The notes below the pieces were generated by a model. It was not told where the DNA came from, did not search any database, and saw nothing but the letters and a program-made list of their open reading frames with translations. Shown here one piece after another: positions 15,992 to 23,383 of a DNA stretch of 64,000 nucleotides. The position numbers were made by a program, and so were the translations under genes. Every line of letters begins with the position of its first letter. Within the stretch, counting starts at the first letter, position 1. This stretch comes from JAWLBM01 sp041687675 (lineage in GTDB: Bacteria > Pseudomonadota > Alphaproteobacteria > Rhizobiales > Pleomorphomonadaceae). The stretch lies in assembly GCA_041687675.1 (NCBI GenBank), contig JAWLBM010000011.1, positions 1-64,000 on the forward strand. The letters run 5' to 3'.

Positions 15992-17296
15992 ATGCTTCGT
16001 CACCTTTCCGCCGGCGCCGCCGCGCTGGCCATCCTCGCCGGACAGACCGCCCTCGCCTCGGCGCAGACCGAGTTCCAGTGGTGGCACGCCATGACCGGCG
16101 CCAACAACGAGGTGGTCGAGACCCTCGCCAAGGAGTTCAACGAGGGCCAGGCCGACTACAAGGTGGTGCCGGTGTTCAAGGGCACCTATCCGGAGACGCT
16201 GAACGCCGGCATCGCCGCCTTCCGCGCCGGCAGCCAGCCCGCGATCATGCAGGTGTTCGACGTCGGCACCGGCGTGATGATGGGCGCCGAGGGCGCCGTG
16301 AAGCCGGTGGCCGAGGTGCTCCAGGAGGGCGGCTACGACTTCGACAAGTCCGAGTACCTGCCGGGCATCGTCGCCTATTACTCAAGGCCGGACGGCACCA
16401 TGCTGTCGTTCCCCTACAACTCGTCCTCGCCGATCCTCTACTACAACAAGGACGCCTTCGAGAAGGCGGGCCTCGACGCCGCCAACCCGCCGACGACCTG
16501 GCCGGAAGTGTTCGACGCCGCCCGCAAGATCGCCGAGAGCGGCGCCGCGCCCTGCGGCTTCACCACCACCTGGCCGACCTGGATCCACCTGGAGAACTTC
16601 TCGGCCTGGAACAACGTGCCCTACGCCACCAACGAGAACGGCCTCGCCGGCGGCACGCCCGAGCTGAAGATCAACGAGGGCATCTTCGTCGACCACTTCC
16701 AGTCACTCGCCGACCTCGCCAAGGAGAACGTGTTCCGCTACGGCGGCCGCACCTCCGAGGCCAAGCAGCTGTTCCTTTCCGGCGAGTGCGCGATCATGAC
16801 GGAATCGTCGGGCGGCCTCGGCGACGTGATCAAGTCGGGCCTCAACTATGGCCTCGGCCAGCTGCCCTACTACGAGGGCAGCGGCCCGCAGAACACCATC
16901 CCGGGCGGCGCCAGCCTCTGGGTGTTCGGCGGCCTCGAGGACGAGACCTACAAGGGTGTCGCGGAGTTCTTCAACTTCCTGTCGCAGACCGACATCCAGT
17001 CGCGGCTGCACCAGGTCTCCGGCTACCTGCCGGTCACCATGGCCGCCTATGAGGCGACCAAGGAGTCGGGCTTCTACGAGGAGAACCCGGGCCGCGAGAT
17101 CCCCATCTCCCAGATGATGGGCAAGGAGCCGACCGAGAACTCCCGCGGCGTCCGCCTTCCGAACCTGCCGCAGGTGCGCGACATCCAGAACGAGGAGTTC
17201 GAGGCCCTTTTCGCCGGCAACCAGGATGCCCAGACGGCGCTCGACAACGCCGTCCGCCGCGCCAACGAGGCCATCGCCGACGCAGTGAACAACTGA
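15992..17296 (+). CDS. ugpB: sn-Glycerol-3-phosphate ABC transporter, binding protein
   Basis: The 434-residue periplasmic solute-binding protein has a signal peptide ending near LASA-QTEF (residue 24). The mature start TEFQWWHAMTGANNEVV and motifs VFKGTYPETLNAGIAAFRAG, FPYNSSSPILYYNKDAF and the substrate-region ESSGGLG match UgpB closely, as does the length (E. coli 438). It binds glycerol-3-phosphate and glycerophosphodiesters. ATG 15992 is chosen at the signal peptide. A possible TAATAT -10 lies at 15866-15871, but its -35 is poor. It is the first gene of ugpBAEC. Confidence 0.95.
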   Translation: MLRHLSAGAAALAILAGQTALASAQTEFQWWHAMTGANNEVVETLAKEFNEGQADYKVVPVFKGTYPETLNAGIAAFRAGSQPAIMQVFDVGTGVMMGAEGAVKPVAEVLQEGGYDFDKSEYLPGIVAYYSRPDGTMLSFPYNSSSPILYYNKDAFEKAGLDAANPPTTWPEVFDAARKIAESGAAPCGFTTTWPTWIHLENFSAWNNVPYATNENGLAGGTPELKINEGIFVDHFQSLADLAKENVFRYGGRTSEAKQLFLSGECAIMTESSGGLGDVIKSGLNYGLGQLPYYEGSGPQNTIPGGASLWVFGGLEDETYKGVAEFFNFLSQTDIQSRLHQVSGYLPVTMAAYEATKESGFYEENPGREIPISQMMGKEPTENSRGVRLPNLPQVRDIQNEEFEALFAGNQDAQTALDNAVRRANEAIADAVNN

Positions 17297-17381
17297 TCCG
17301 CCAAACAGCCTTGAGCATCGGCACGGGGGCGGGCCGCCGGCGCGGCCTGCCCCCCGACCGCGTCCGGAGAGCCTGAAGCCC

Positions 17382-18269
17382 GTGTCCGTCGCCCGCGTCG
17401 TCTTCCCCAACCGCGTGCTGCCCTATCTGCTGCTGGCGCCGCAGATCGCGATCACGCTGGTGTTCTTCTTCTGGCCGGCGAGCCAGGCGCTCTACCAGTC
17501 GACGCTGCGCGAGGACGCCTTCGGCCTGAAGACGACCTTCGTCGGCCTCGCCAACTTCGATGCGGTGCTGAGCGACCCCAACTACCTGCACTCGGTGCAG
17601 GTGACGGCCGTGTTCAGCCTCCTCACGGCGGCGCTGGCGATGTCCTCGGCGCTGCTGCTCGCCACCGCGGCGGAGCGGGTGATCCGCGGCAAGACCTTCT
17701 TCCGGACCCTGCTGATCTGGCCCTATGCGGTCGCCCCGGCGGTCGCCGGCATGCTGTGGCTGTTCATGTTCAACCCGACGATGGGCTCCTTCGCCTACAT
17801 GCTGAGGCGCGCCGGGTGGAACTGGGACCCGCTGCTCGACGGCGACCAGGCCATGGCGCTGGTCATCGTGGCCGCGGCCTGGAAGCAGATCTCCTACAAC
17901 TTCCTGTTCTTCGTCGCCGGCCTGCAGGCGATCCCGAAGTCGCTGATCGAGGCGGCGGCGATCGACGGCGCGCAAGGCGCCAAGCGCTTCTGGACCGTGG
18001 AGTTCCCGCTACTGGCGCCGACCAGCTTCTTCCTGCTCGTCGTCAACACCGTCTACGCCTTCTTCGACACCTTCGGCATCATCCACGCGGTGACCGGCGG
18101 CGGTCCGGCCCGGGCGACCGAGACGCTGGTCTACAAGGTCTACAACGACGGCTTCGTGAACCTGAACTTCGGCTCCTCGGCGGCGCAGTCGGTGATCCTG
18201 ATGGCCATCGTGATCGCGCTCACGGCGGTTCAGTTCCGCTACATCGACCGCCGCGTCCACTACGGCTGA
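17382..18269 (+). CDS. ugpA: Glycerol-3-phosphate ABC transporter permease
   Basis: The 295-residue inner-membrane permease has six helices. The N-terminus NRVLPYLLLAPQIAITLVFFFWP is a typical UgpA first helix. The EAA loop near EAAAIDGAQGAKRFWTVEFPLL contacts UgpC. A GTG start at 17382 is used, with GGAGAG upstream. The 85-bp gap after ugpB has no gene or strong terminator, so the operon continues. Confidence 0.95.
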   Translation: MSVARVVFPNRVLPYLLLAPQIAITLVFFFWPASQALYQSTLREDAFGLKTTFVGLANFDAVLSDPNYLHSVQVTAVFSLLTAALAMSSALLLATAAERVIRGKTFFRTLLIWPYAVAPAVAGMLWLFMFNPTMGSFAYMLRRAGWNWDPLLDGDQAMALVIVAAAWKQISYNFLFFVAGLQAIPKSLIEAAAIDGAQGAKRFWTVEFPLLAPTSFFLLVVNTVYAFFDTFGIIHAVTGGGPARATETLVYKVYNDGFVNLNFGSSAAQSVILMAIVIALTAVQFRYIDRRVHYG

Positions 18270-18280
18270 GGAGGCGAGCC

Positions 18281-19129
18281 ATGATCGAGAACCGACCGCT
18301 CGCCAAGTCGATGGCCTACTTCTGGCTCGCCATCGGCGTGCTCGTGGTGGCCTTTCCCATCTGGTACACCTTCTCCGCCTCCACCCAGACGCTGCGGACG
18401 ATCCTCAACCCGCCGCTGCCGCTGACCCCGGGCGACCAGTTCGCCGAGAACTATTCCGAGGCGCTGTTCGGCGGCGTCGGCCGGATCGGCGGGGTGGACC
18501 TGACGCGGCTCCTGTTCAACACCACGGTGGTGGCCCTCGCCATCGCGACCGGCAAGATCGTGATCTCGATGCTGTCGGCCTTCGCCATCGTGTTCTTCCG
18601 CTTCCCCGGCCGGATGATCTTCTTCTGGATGATCTTCATCACCCTGATGCTGCCGGTCGAGGTGCGCATTCTGCCGACCTACGCGGTGATCGTGAACCTC
18701 GGGCTGATCGACACCTACACCGGGCTCACCCTGCCGCTGATGGCCTCCGCGACGGCCACCTTCCTGTTCCGGCAGTTCTTCCTGACCATCCCGCCCGAGC
18801 TGGTCGAGGCCGCCCGCATCGACGCGGCCGGGCCGCTGCGCTTCTTCCGCGACATCCTGCTGCCGCTGTCGAAGACCAACATCGCCGCGCTGTTCGTCAT
18901 CCTATTCATCTACGGCTGGACGCAGTACCTCTGGCCGCTTCTCGTCACCAACGACAACCAGATGACGACCATCATCATCGCCCTGAAGAAGATGGTCTCC
19001 TTCGCCGACGCCGACACGCCCTGGCACATGGTCATGGTGACCTCGGTGCTCGCCATCCTGCCGCCGATCCTGGTCGTCGTGCTGATGCAGCGCTGGTTCG
19101 TCAAGGGCCTGGTCGAAACGGAGAAATAG
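18281..19129 (+). CDS. ugpE: Glycerol-3-phosphate ABC transporter permease
   Basis: The 282-residue second permease subunit has six helices and the EAA loop ELVEAARIDAAGPLRFFRDILLPL. It begins 11 bp after ugpA with a strong GAGGAGG ribosome binding site before ATG 18281. The C-terminal helix and the final MQRWFVKGLVETEK end are typical of UgpE. It pairs with UgpA as a heterodimer in the inner membrane. Confidence 0.95.
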   Translation: MIENRPLAKSMAYFWLAIGVLVVAFPIWYTFSASTQTLRTILNPPLPLTPGDQFAENYSEALFGGVGRIGGVDLTRLLFNTTVVALAIATGKIVISMLSAFAIVFFRFPGRMIFFWMIFITLMLPVEVRILPTYAVIVNLGLIDTYTGLTLPLMASATATFLFRQFFLTIPPELVEAARIDAAGPLRFFRDILLPLSKTNIAALFVILFIYGWTQYLWPLLVTNDNQMTTIIIALKKMVSFADADTPWHMVMVTSVLAILPPILVVVLMQRWFVKGLVETEK

Positions 19130-19133
19130 GCAC

Positions 19134-20198
19134 GTGGCCGGGATCGTCCTCAACGATGTCAGGAAAGTCTACCCCGGCGGGGTGGAGGCGGTGCGCGGGG
19201 TCTCGCTGGAGATCGCCGACGGCGAGATGGTGGTGCTGGTCGGCCCGTCCGGTTGCGGCAAGTCCACGCTGCTGCGGATGATCGCGGGGCTCGAGGCGAT
19301 CACCTCCGGCGACGTCATGATCGGCGGCCGGCGGGTCAACGACCTCGAGCCGGCCGACCGCGACATCGCCATGGTGTTCCAGAACTACGCGCTCTATCCG
19401 CACATGACGGTGCGGCAGAACCTGGAATACGGCCTGAAGAACCGCCGCACCCCCCGCGAGGAGATCGACCGCCGGGTGGCCGAGGCGGCGCGGGCGCTGG
19501 AGATCGGGCAGCTTCTCGACCGCAAGCCGCGCCAGCTCTCCGGCGGCCAGCGCCAGCGCGTCGCCATGGGCCGGGCGATCGTCCGCGAGCCGGCGGCCTT
19601 CCTGTTCGACGAGCCGCTCTCCAACCTCGACGCCAAGCTGCGGGTGCAGATGCGCATCGAGATCCGCCGCCTGCAGCGCGCCTTCGCCACCACCAGCGTC
19701 TATGTCACCCACGACCAGCTCGAGGCGATGACCCTCGCCGACACGCTGGTGGTGCTGAACGCCGGGCGGATCGAGCAGAAGGGCACGGCCATCGACCTAT
19801 ACGAGAAGCCGGCGACGCTGTTCGTGGCGGGCTTCATCGGCTCCCCCGGGATGAACCTCGTGCCGGTGAAGCGGGCGGCTGACGCCGGCGGCATCGAGGT
19901 GTCGGTGCCGCTGCCCGAGGGCGAGGCGACGCTGGGCATCCGGCCGGAGGACCTCGCGCCGGCCGGGGGCGAGGCGTCCGGCGCCGGCTTCCGGGCGAGC
20001 GTCGAGGTGAGCGGCGTGGAGCTGGTCGGCGCGGAGAGCTACGTCCACGGCGACATCGCCGGCGGCGGCGGCGAACTCGTCTTCCGCGTCTCCGGCCGCA
20101 CCCGGATCGAGGCGGGCGAGCGGGTGGAGGTCGCCGCCCCCGTCTCGGCGATGCACCTCTTCGGGGCCGACGGGCGGCGCCGCGAGTTTGGTGGCTGA
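19134..20198 (+). CDS. ugpC: Glycerol-3-phosphate ABC transporter ATPase
   Basis: The 354-residue cytoplasmic ATPase belongs to the MalK/UgpC group. It has Walker A GPSGCGKST, signature LSGGQRQRVAMGRAI, Walker B FLFDEPLSNLDAK and switch YVTHDQLEAMT. The C-terminal 110 residues form the regulatory TOBE/OB domain (LGIRPEDL motif). GTG 19134 lies 4 bp after the ugpE stop. No ugpQ (glycerophosphodiesterase) gene follows; the operon ends convergent with tctA. Confidence 0.95.
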   Translation: MAGIVLNDVRKVYPGGVEAVRGVSLEIADGEMVVLVGPSGCGKSTLLRMIAGLEAITSGDVMIGGRRVNDLEPADRDIAMVFQNYALYPHMTVRQNLEYGLKNRRTPREEIDRRVAEAARALEIGQLLDRKPRQLSGGQRQRVAMGRAIVREPAAFLFDEPLSNLDAKLRVQMRIEIRRLQRAFATTSVYVTHDQLEAMTLADTLVVLNAGRIEQKGTAIDLYEKPATLFVAGFIGSPGMNLVPVKRAADAGGIEVSVPLPEGEATLGIRPEDLAPAGGEASGAGFRASVEVSGVELVGAESYVHGDIAGGGGELVFRVSGRTRIEAGERVEVAAPVSAMHLFGADGRRREFGG

Positions 20199-20201
20199 GA
20201 C

Positions 20202-20227
20202 GACGGGGCCGGCGACGCCGTCCCGTC
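20202..20227. terminator. Imperfect hairpin between convergent ugpC and tctA
   Basis: The outer arms GACGGG and CCCGTC with further inner GC pairing span the 38-bp gap between the two convergent stop codons. There is no T tract on either strand, so a terminator function is only possible. Confidence 0.3.
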
Positions 20228-20236
20228 CCGACCCGC

Positions 20237-21754
20237 TCAGTCCTCGTCGGCGGCGAGCTGGCGCAGCGTGTCGCCGCGGCCGCGGGCGCGCATGACGATC
20301 GGCAGGATCAGCGCCAGCGCCGCGACCGTGAACAGCACCACCGCGATCGGCGAGGAGACCAGGACGATCGGGTCGCCCTGGCTGATCGCCAGCGCCCGGC
20401 GCAGCTGCTGCTCGGCGAGCGGCCCGAGGATGAGGCCGACGACCACCGGCGCGATGGGATAGCCGAAGCGGCGCAGCCCGTAGCCGAGCAGGCCGAAGGC
20501 GAGCAGCATGCCGAGCTCCACCGGCGAGGGGTTCGCCCCGATGGTGCCGAGGGTGGAGAAGGTGAGGATGCCGGCGTAGAGCCAGGGCCTCGGGATCGCC
20601 AGCAGCCGCACCCAGAGGCCGATCAGCGGCAGGTTCAGCACCAGCAGCATCAGGTTGGCGACGAGAAGGCTGGCGATCAGGCCCCAGACGAGGTCCGGGC
20701 TGTTGGCGAACAGCAGCGGGCCCGGCTGCAGGCCGAACTGCTGGAAGCCGGCGAGCATGATCGCCGCCGTCGCCGAGGTCGGCAGGCCGAGGGTGAGGAG
20801 CGGCACCAGCGTGCCGGCGGCCGAGGCGTTGTTCGCCGCCTCCGGGCCGGCGACGCCCTCGATGGCGCCGTTGCCGAACTCCTCGGGATGCCTGGTCAGC
20901 CGCCGTTCCGCCGCGTAGGAGAGGAAGGTGCCGATCTCGGCGCCGCCGGCCGGCATGGCGCCGATCGGAAAGCCGATCGCCGCGCCGCGCAGCCAGGGCT
21001 TCCACGAGCGCGCCCAGTCGCGCGCGGTCATCCAGATCGACCCCTTCACCGGCTCGATGCTGTCCGGCCCCCTGGAGCCGGCCCCCGCCACGCTCAGCGT
21101 CTCGCCGATGGCGAACATGGCGACGGCGAGCGTGGTCACCTCGATGCCGTCGAGGAGATCCGGGACGCCGAAGGTGAGGCGGGCCTGCCCGGTCTGCAGG
21201 TCGATGCCGACCAGGCCGAGGGTGAGGCCGAGGGCGAGCGAGGTGAGGCCCATCAGCGCCGAGGAGCCGAAGGCCGCCGAGACGGTGACGAAGGCGAGCA
21301 CCATCAGCGCGAAATAGTCGGCCGGGCCGAAGCGCAGCGCGAACTTCACCACCCAGGGCGCGAGGAAGGCGAGGGCGAGGGTGGCGATCAGCCCGGCGAC
21401 GAAGGAGCCGATCGCCGCCGTGGCGAGCGCCGGGCCGCCGCGGCCGGCCTTGGCCATCTTGTTCCCTTCGAGCGCCGTCACGATCGAGGCGCTCTCGCCC
21501 GGCGTGTTGAGCAGGATCGACGTGGTCGAGCCGCCGTACATGCCGCCGTAGTAGATGCCGGCGAACATGATCAGCGAGCCGGCGGGATCGAGCTTGTAGG
21601 TGACCGGCAGCAGCAGCGCGACCGTCAGCGCCGGGCCGATGCCCGGCAGCACGCCGACGGCGGTGCCGAGCAGCACGCCGACGAAGGCGTAGACGAGGCT
21701 CATCGGCTGGACCGCGACCCACAGGCCGCCGGCGAGAAGCTGGAACGTGTCCAT
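20237..21754 (-). CDS. tctA: Tripartite tricarboxylate transporter, large permease
   Basis: The 505-residue inner-membrane protein has about 11-12 helices. The TctA signature lies in GVLPGIGPALTVALLLPVTY near the start and its repeat copy IGFPIGAMPAGGAEIGTFLSY in the middle. These Gly/Pro-rich re-entrant motifs define the family. It carries the substrate (a carboxylate delivered by TctC) with a cation gradient. Start ATG 21754 lies 10 bp after tctB. Length matches the family (about 500). Confidence 0.95.
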   Translation of the reverse strand: MDTFQLLAGGLWVAVQPMSLVYAFVGVLLGTAVGVLPGIGPALTVALLLPVTYKLDPAGSLIMFAGIYYGGMYGGSTTSILLNTPGESASIVTALEGNKMAKAGRGGPALATAAIGSFVAGLIATLALAFLAPWVVKFALRFGPADYFALMVLAFVTVSAAFGSSALMGLTSLALGLTLGLVGIDLQTGQARLTFGVPDLLDGIEVTTLAVAMFAIGETLSVAGAGSRGPDSIEPVKGSIWMTARDWARSWKPWLRGAAIGFPIGAMPAGGAEIGTFLSYAAERRLTRHPEEFGNGAIEGVAGPEAANNASAAGTLVPLLTLGLPTSATAAIMLAGFQQFGLQPGPLLFANSPDLVWGLIASLLVANLMLLVLNLPLIGLWVRLLAIPRPWLYAGILTFSTLGTIGANPSPVELGMLLAFGLLGYGLRRFGYPIAPVVVGLILGPLAEQQLRRALAISQGDPIVLVSSPIAVVLFTVAALALILPIVMRARGRGDTLRQLAADED

Positions 21755-21764
21755 GGCGCCGCCT

Positions 21765-22256
21765 TCAGACGAAGATGCGTTCGATCGGCCCGGCGGGCAG
21801 CGAGAGCTGCAGGACGAGGGCGAAGACGAGGTAGATCGCGAGCGAGATGGCGATGCCGAGCGGCACGGTCATCCACAGCGGGCCGCGGCCGAAGCCGCGG
21901 GCGACGGCGGCGAACATCAGGCCGGTCGCCACCGCGAAGCCGACCCATGAGATCGCCAGCATCTGCACCAGCAGCCCGCCGACGATCCAGAGGATCGGCG
22001 CGGGCAGGTCGCGGTCGCGGGGCGGGAAGTTGCCGCGCCAGGCCTTCACGGCGGTGCCCGCCGCAAGCAGCAGCAGCCCGGCGCCGACGGCATAGGGGAA
22101 GGCCTTCGGGCCGACGCGGGCGTAGGTCGCCGCGCCGCCCAGCTGCGCGGCGTCCTCGATGACCACCACGCCCGCCGCGCCGAGCGCCAGGGCGATGAGG
22201 AGCGCCGCCCGGTCGGGGCGGCGCCTGGTGGTCGCGGGGCGGTCGCCCGTGGTCAT
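21765..22256 (-). CDS. tctB: Tripartite tricarboxylate transporter, small permease
   Basis: The 163-residue protein with four hydrophobic helices is TctB by position and topology. The helix pairs ALLIALALGAAGVVVI and VGAGLLLLAAGTAVK are followed by LWIVGGLLVQMLAISWVGF and AISLAIYLVFALVL. Sequence conservation in TctB is low, so gene order carries much of the assignment. The ATG overlaps the tctC stop (ATGA). Confidence 0.9.
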   Translation of the reverse strand: MTTGDRPATTRRRPDRAALLIALALGAAGVVVIEDAAQLGGAATYARVGPKAFPYAVGAGLLLLAAGTAVKAWRGNFPPRDRDLPAPILWIVGGLLVQMLAISWVGFAVATGLMFAAVARGFGRGPLWMTVPLGIAISLAIYLVFALVLQLSLPAGPIERIFV

Positions 22257-23203
22257 TCCACGAGGCCGATGTCCTGGAGCACCTCGCGGGTCGCGGCGAT
22301 GTCCTTCTGGAGCTGCTGCTCGAAGGCCTCGCCGGCGAGGAAGGTGTCGACCCAGCCCTTCGAGGCGAGGGCCTCCTGCCAGGCCTCGGACTTCGCCATC
22401 GCCTCGATGTCGGCGGTGATGGCGGCCTTCTCTTCCTCCGAGATGCCCGGGGCGGCCGAGACCATGCGCCAGTTCTGCAGCGACATGTCGATGCCGGCCT
22501 CCTTGAGCGTCGGCGCGTCGACGCCGGGGATGCGCTCGTCGCCGGTGGTGGCGAGGAGGCGCAAGTCACCCGACTGGATCTGGCCGGCGAACTCGCCGTA
22601 GCCGGAGATGCCCGCGGTCACCTGGCCGCCGAGGATCGCCGCCAGCGCCTCGCCGCCGCCGGAGAAGGCGATGTAGTTGATCTTGGTCGGGTCGACGCCG
22701 ACCGCCTTGGCGAGCAGGCCGACCGCGATGTGGTCGGTGCCGCCGGCCGAGCCGCCGGCCCAGGACACCGCGCCTGGGTCCTCCTTCAGCTTCGCCACGA
22801 GGTCGTCGATGGTCTGGATGTCGGAGGCGGCCGGCACCACGATGGCCTCGTCCTCGCCGGTGAGGCGGGCGATCGGGGTGATGTCGTCGAGGGTCACCGG
22901 CGACTTATTGGTCAGGATGGCGCCCACCATCACATAGCCGCCGACGATCAGGTCGTTCGGATTGCCCGCCGACTGGTTGACGAGCTGGGCGAGGCCGATC
23001 GTGCCGCCGGCGCCCGGAACGTTGACCACCTGCACGTTTTCGGCGATGCCCTGCTCCTGGAGGACGGTCTGCATGGTGCGGGCGGTCTGGTCCCAGCCGC
23101 CGCCGGGCGAAGCCGGGGCCATGATGGTGTATTCGGCCGCCGTGGCCATTGCCGGCAGGGCGAGCGCGCCCGCCGCCAGAAGGGCGATCAGGGTCTTCTT
23201 CAT
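22253..23203 (-). CDS. tctC: Tripartite tricarboxylate transporter, binding protein
   Basis: The 316-residue periplasmic protein has a signal peptide (LIALLAAGALALPAMATAA). It shows the TctC/Bug-family start: YTIMAPASPGGGWDQTARTMQ, with the SPGGGWD loop that binds the ligand carboxylate, and NVPGAGGTIGLAQLVN as the second binding loop. GGGAGG precedes ATG 23203. The spacing upstream (180 bp) holds a candidate operator. The ligand may be a sugar acid or tricarboxylate; the nearby dehydratase favours the former, which is inference. Confidence 0.95.
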   Translation of the reverse strand: MKKTLIALLAAGALALPAMATAAEYTIMAPASPGGGWDQTARTMQTVLQEQGIAENVQVVNVPGAGGTIGLAQLVNQSAGNPNDLIVGGYVMVGAILTNKSPVTLDDITPIARLTGEDEAIVVPAASDIQTIDDLVAKLKEDPGAVSWAGGSAGGTDHIAVGLLAKAVGVDPTKINYIAFSGGGEALAAILGGQVTAGISGYGEFAGQIQSGDLRLLATTGDERIPGVDAPTLKEAGIDMSLQNWRMVSAAPGISEEEKAAITADIEAMAKSEAWQEALASKGWVDTFLAGEAFEQQLQKDIAATREVLQDIGLVE

Positions 23204-23328
23204 GTGGTTCCTCCCAGGGCGCGACATGGCGCCCGCTGTCGGTTCTCTCGGCGCGGGTCCGGAAAGCCCGGTCCCCCTCCCGCGCGCCTCCGCGGGACGG
23301 CCTTGGCCATCCGCGCAGGGCCCAGTCT

Positions 23329-23355
23329 ACAGCATCATGCTGTCACGGTCCTGTC
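23329..23355 (-). promoter_or_regulatory. Candidate TctD operator upstream of tctC
   Basis: A 7-bp palindrome ACAGCAT-C-ATGCTGT (23329-23343) overlaps a direct repeat. On the minus strand GACAG occurs twice with an 11-bp period (23351-23355 and 23340-23344). An 11-bp tandem period is the usual layout for OmpR/PhoB-type regulators such as TctD. It lies about 130 bp upstream of the tctC start, in the only intergenic gap between the regulators and tctCBA. Confidence 0.4.
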
Positions 23356-23383
23356 GGACGCCGTTCTCGCCCGCGCCCGCCGC

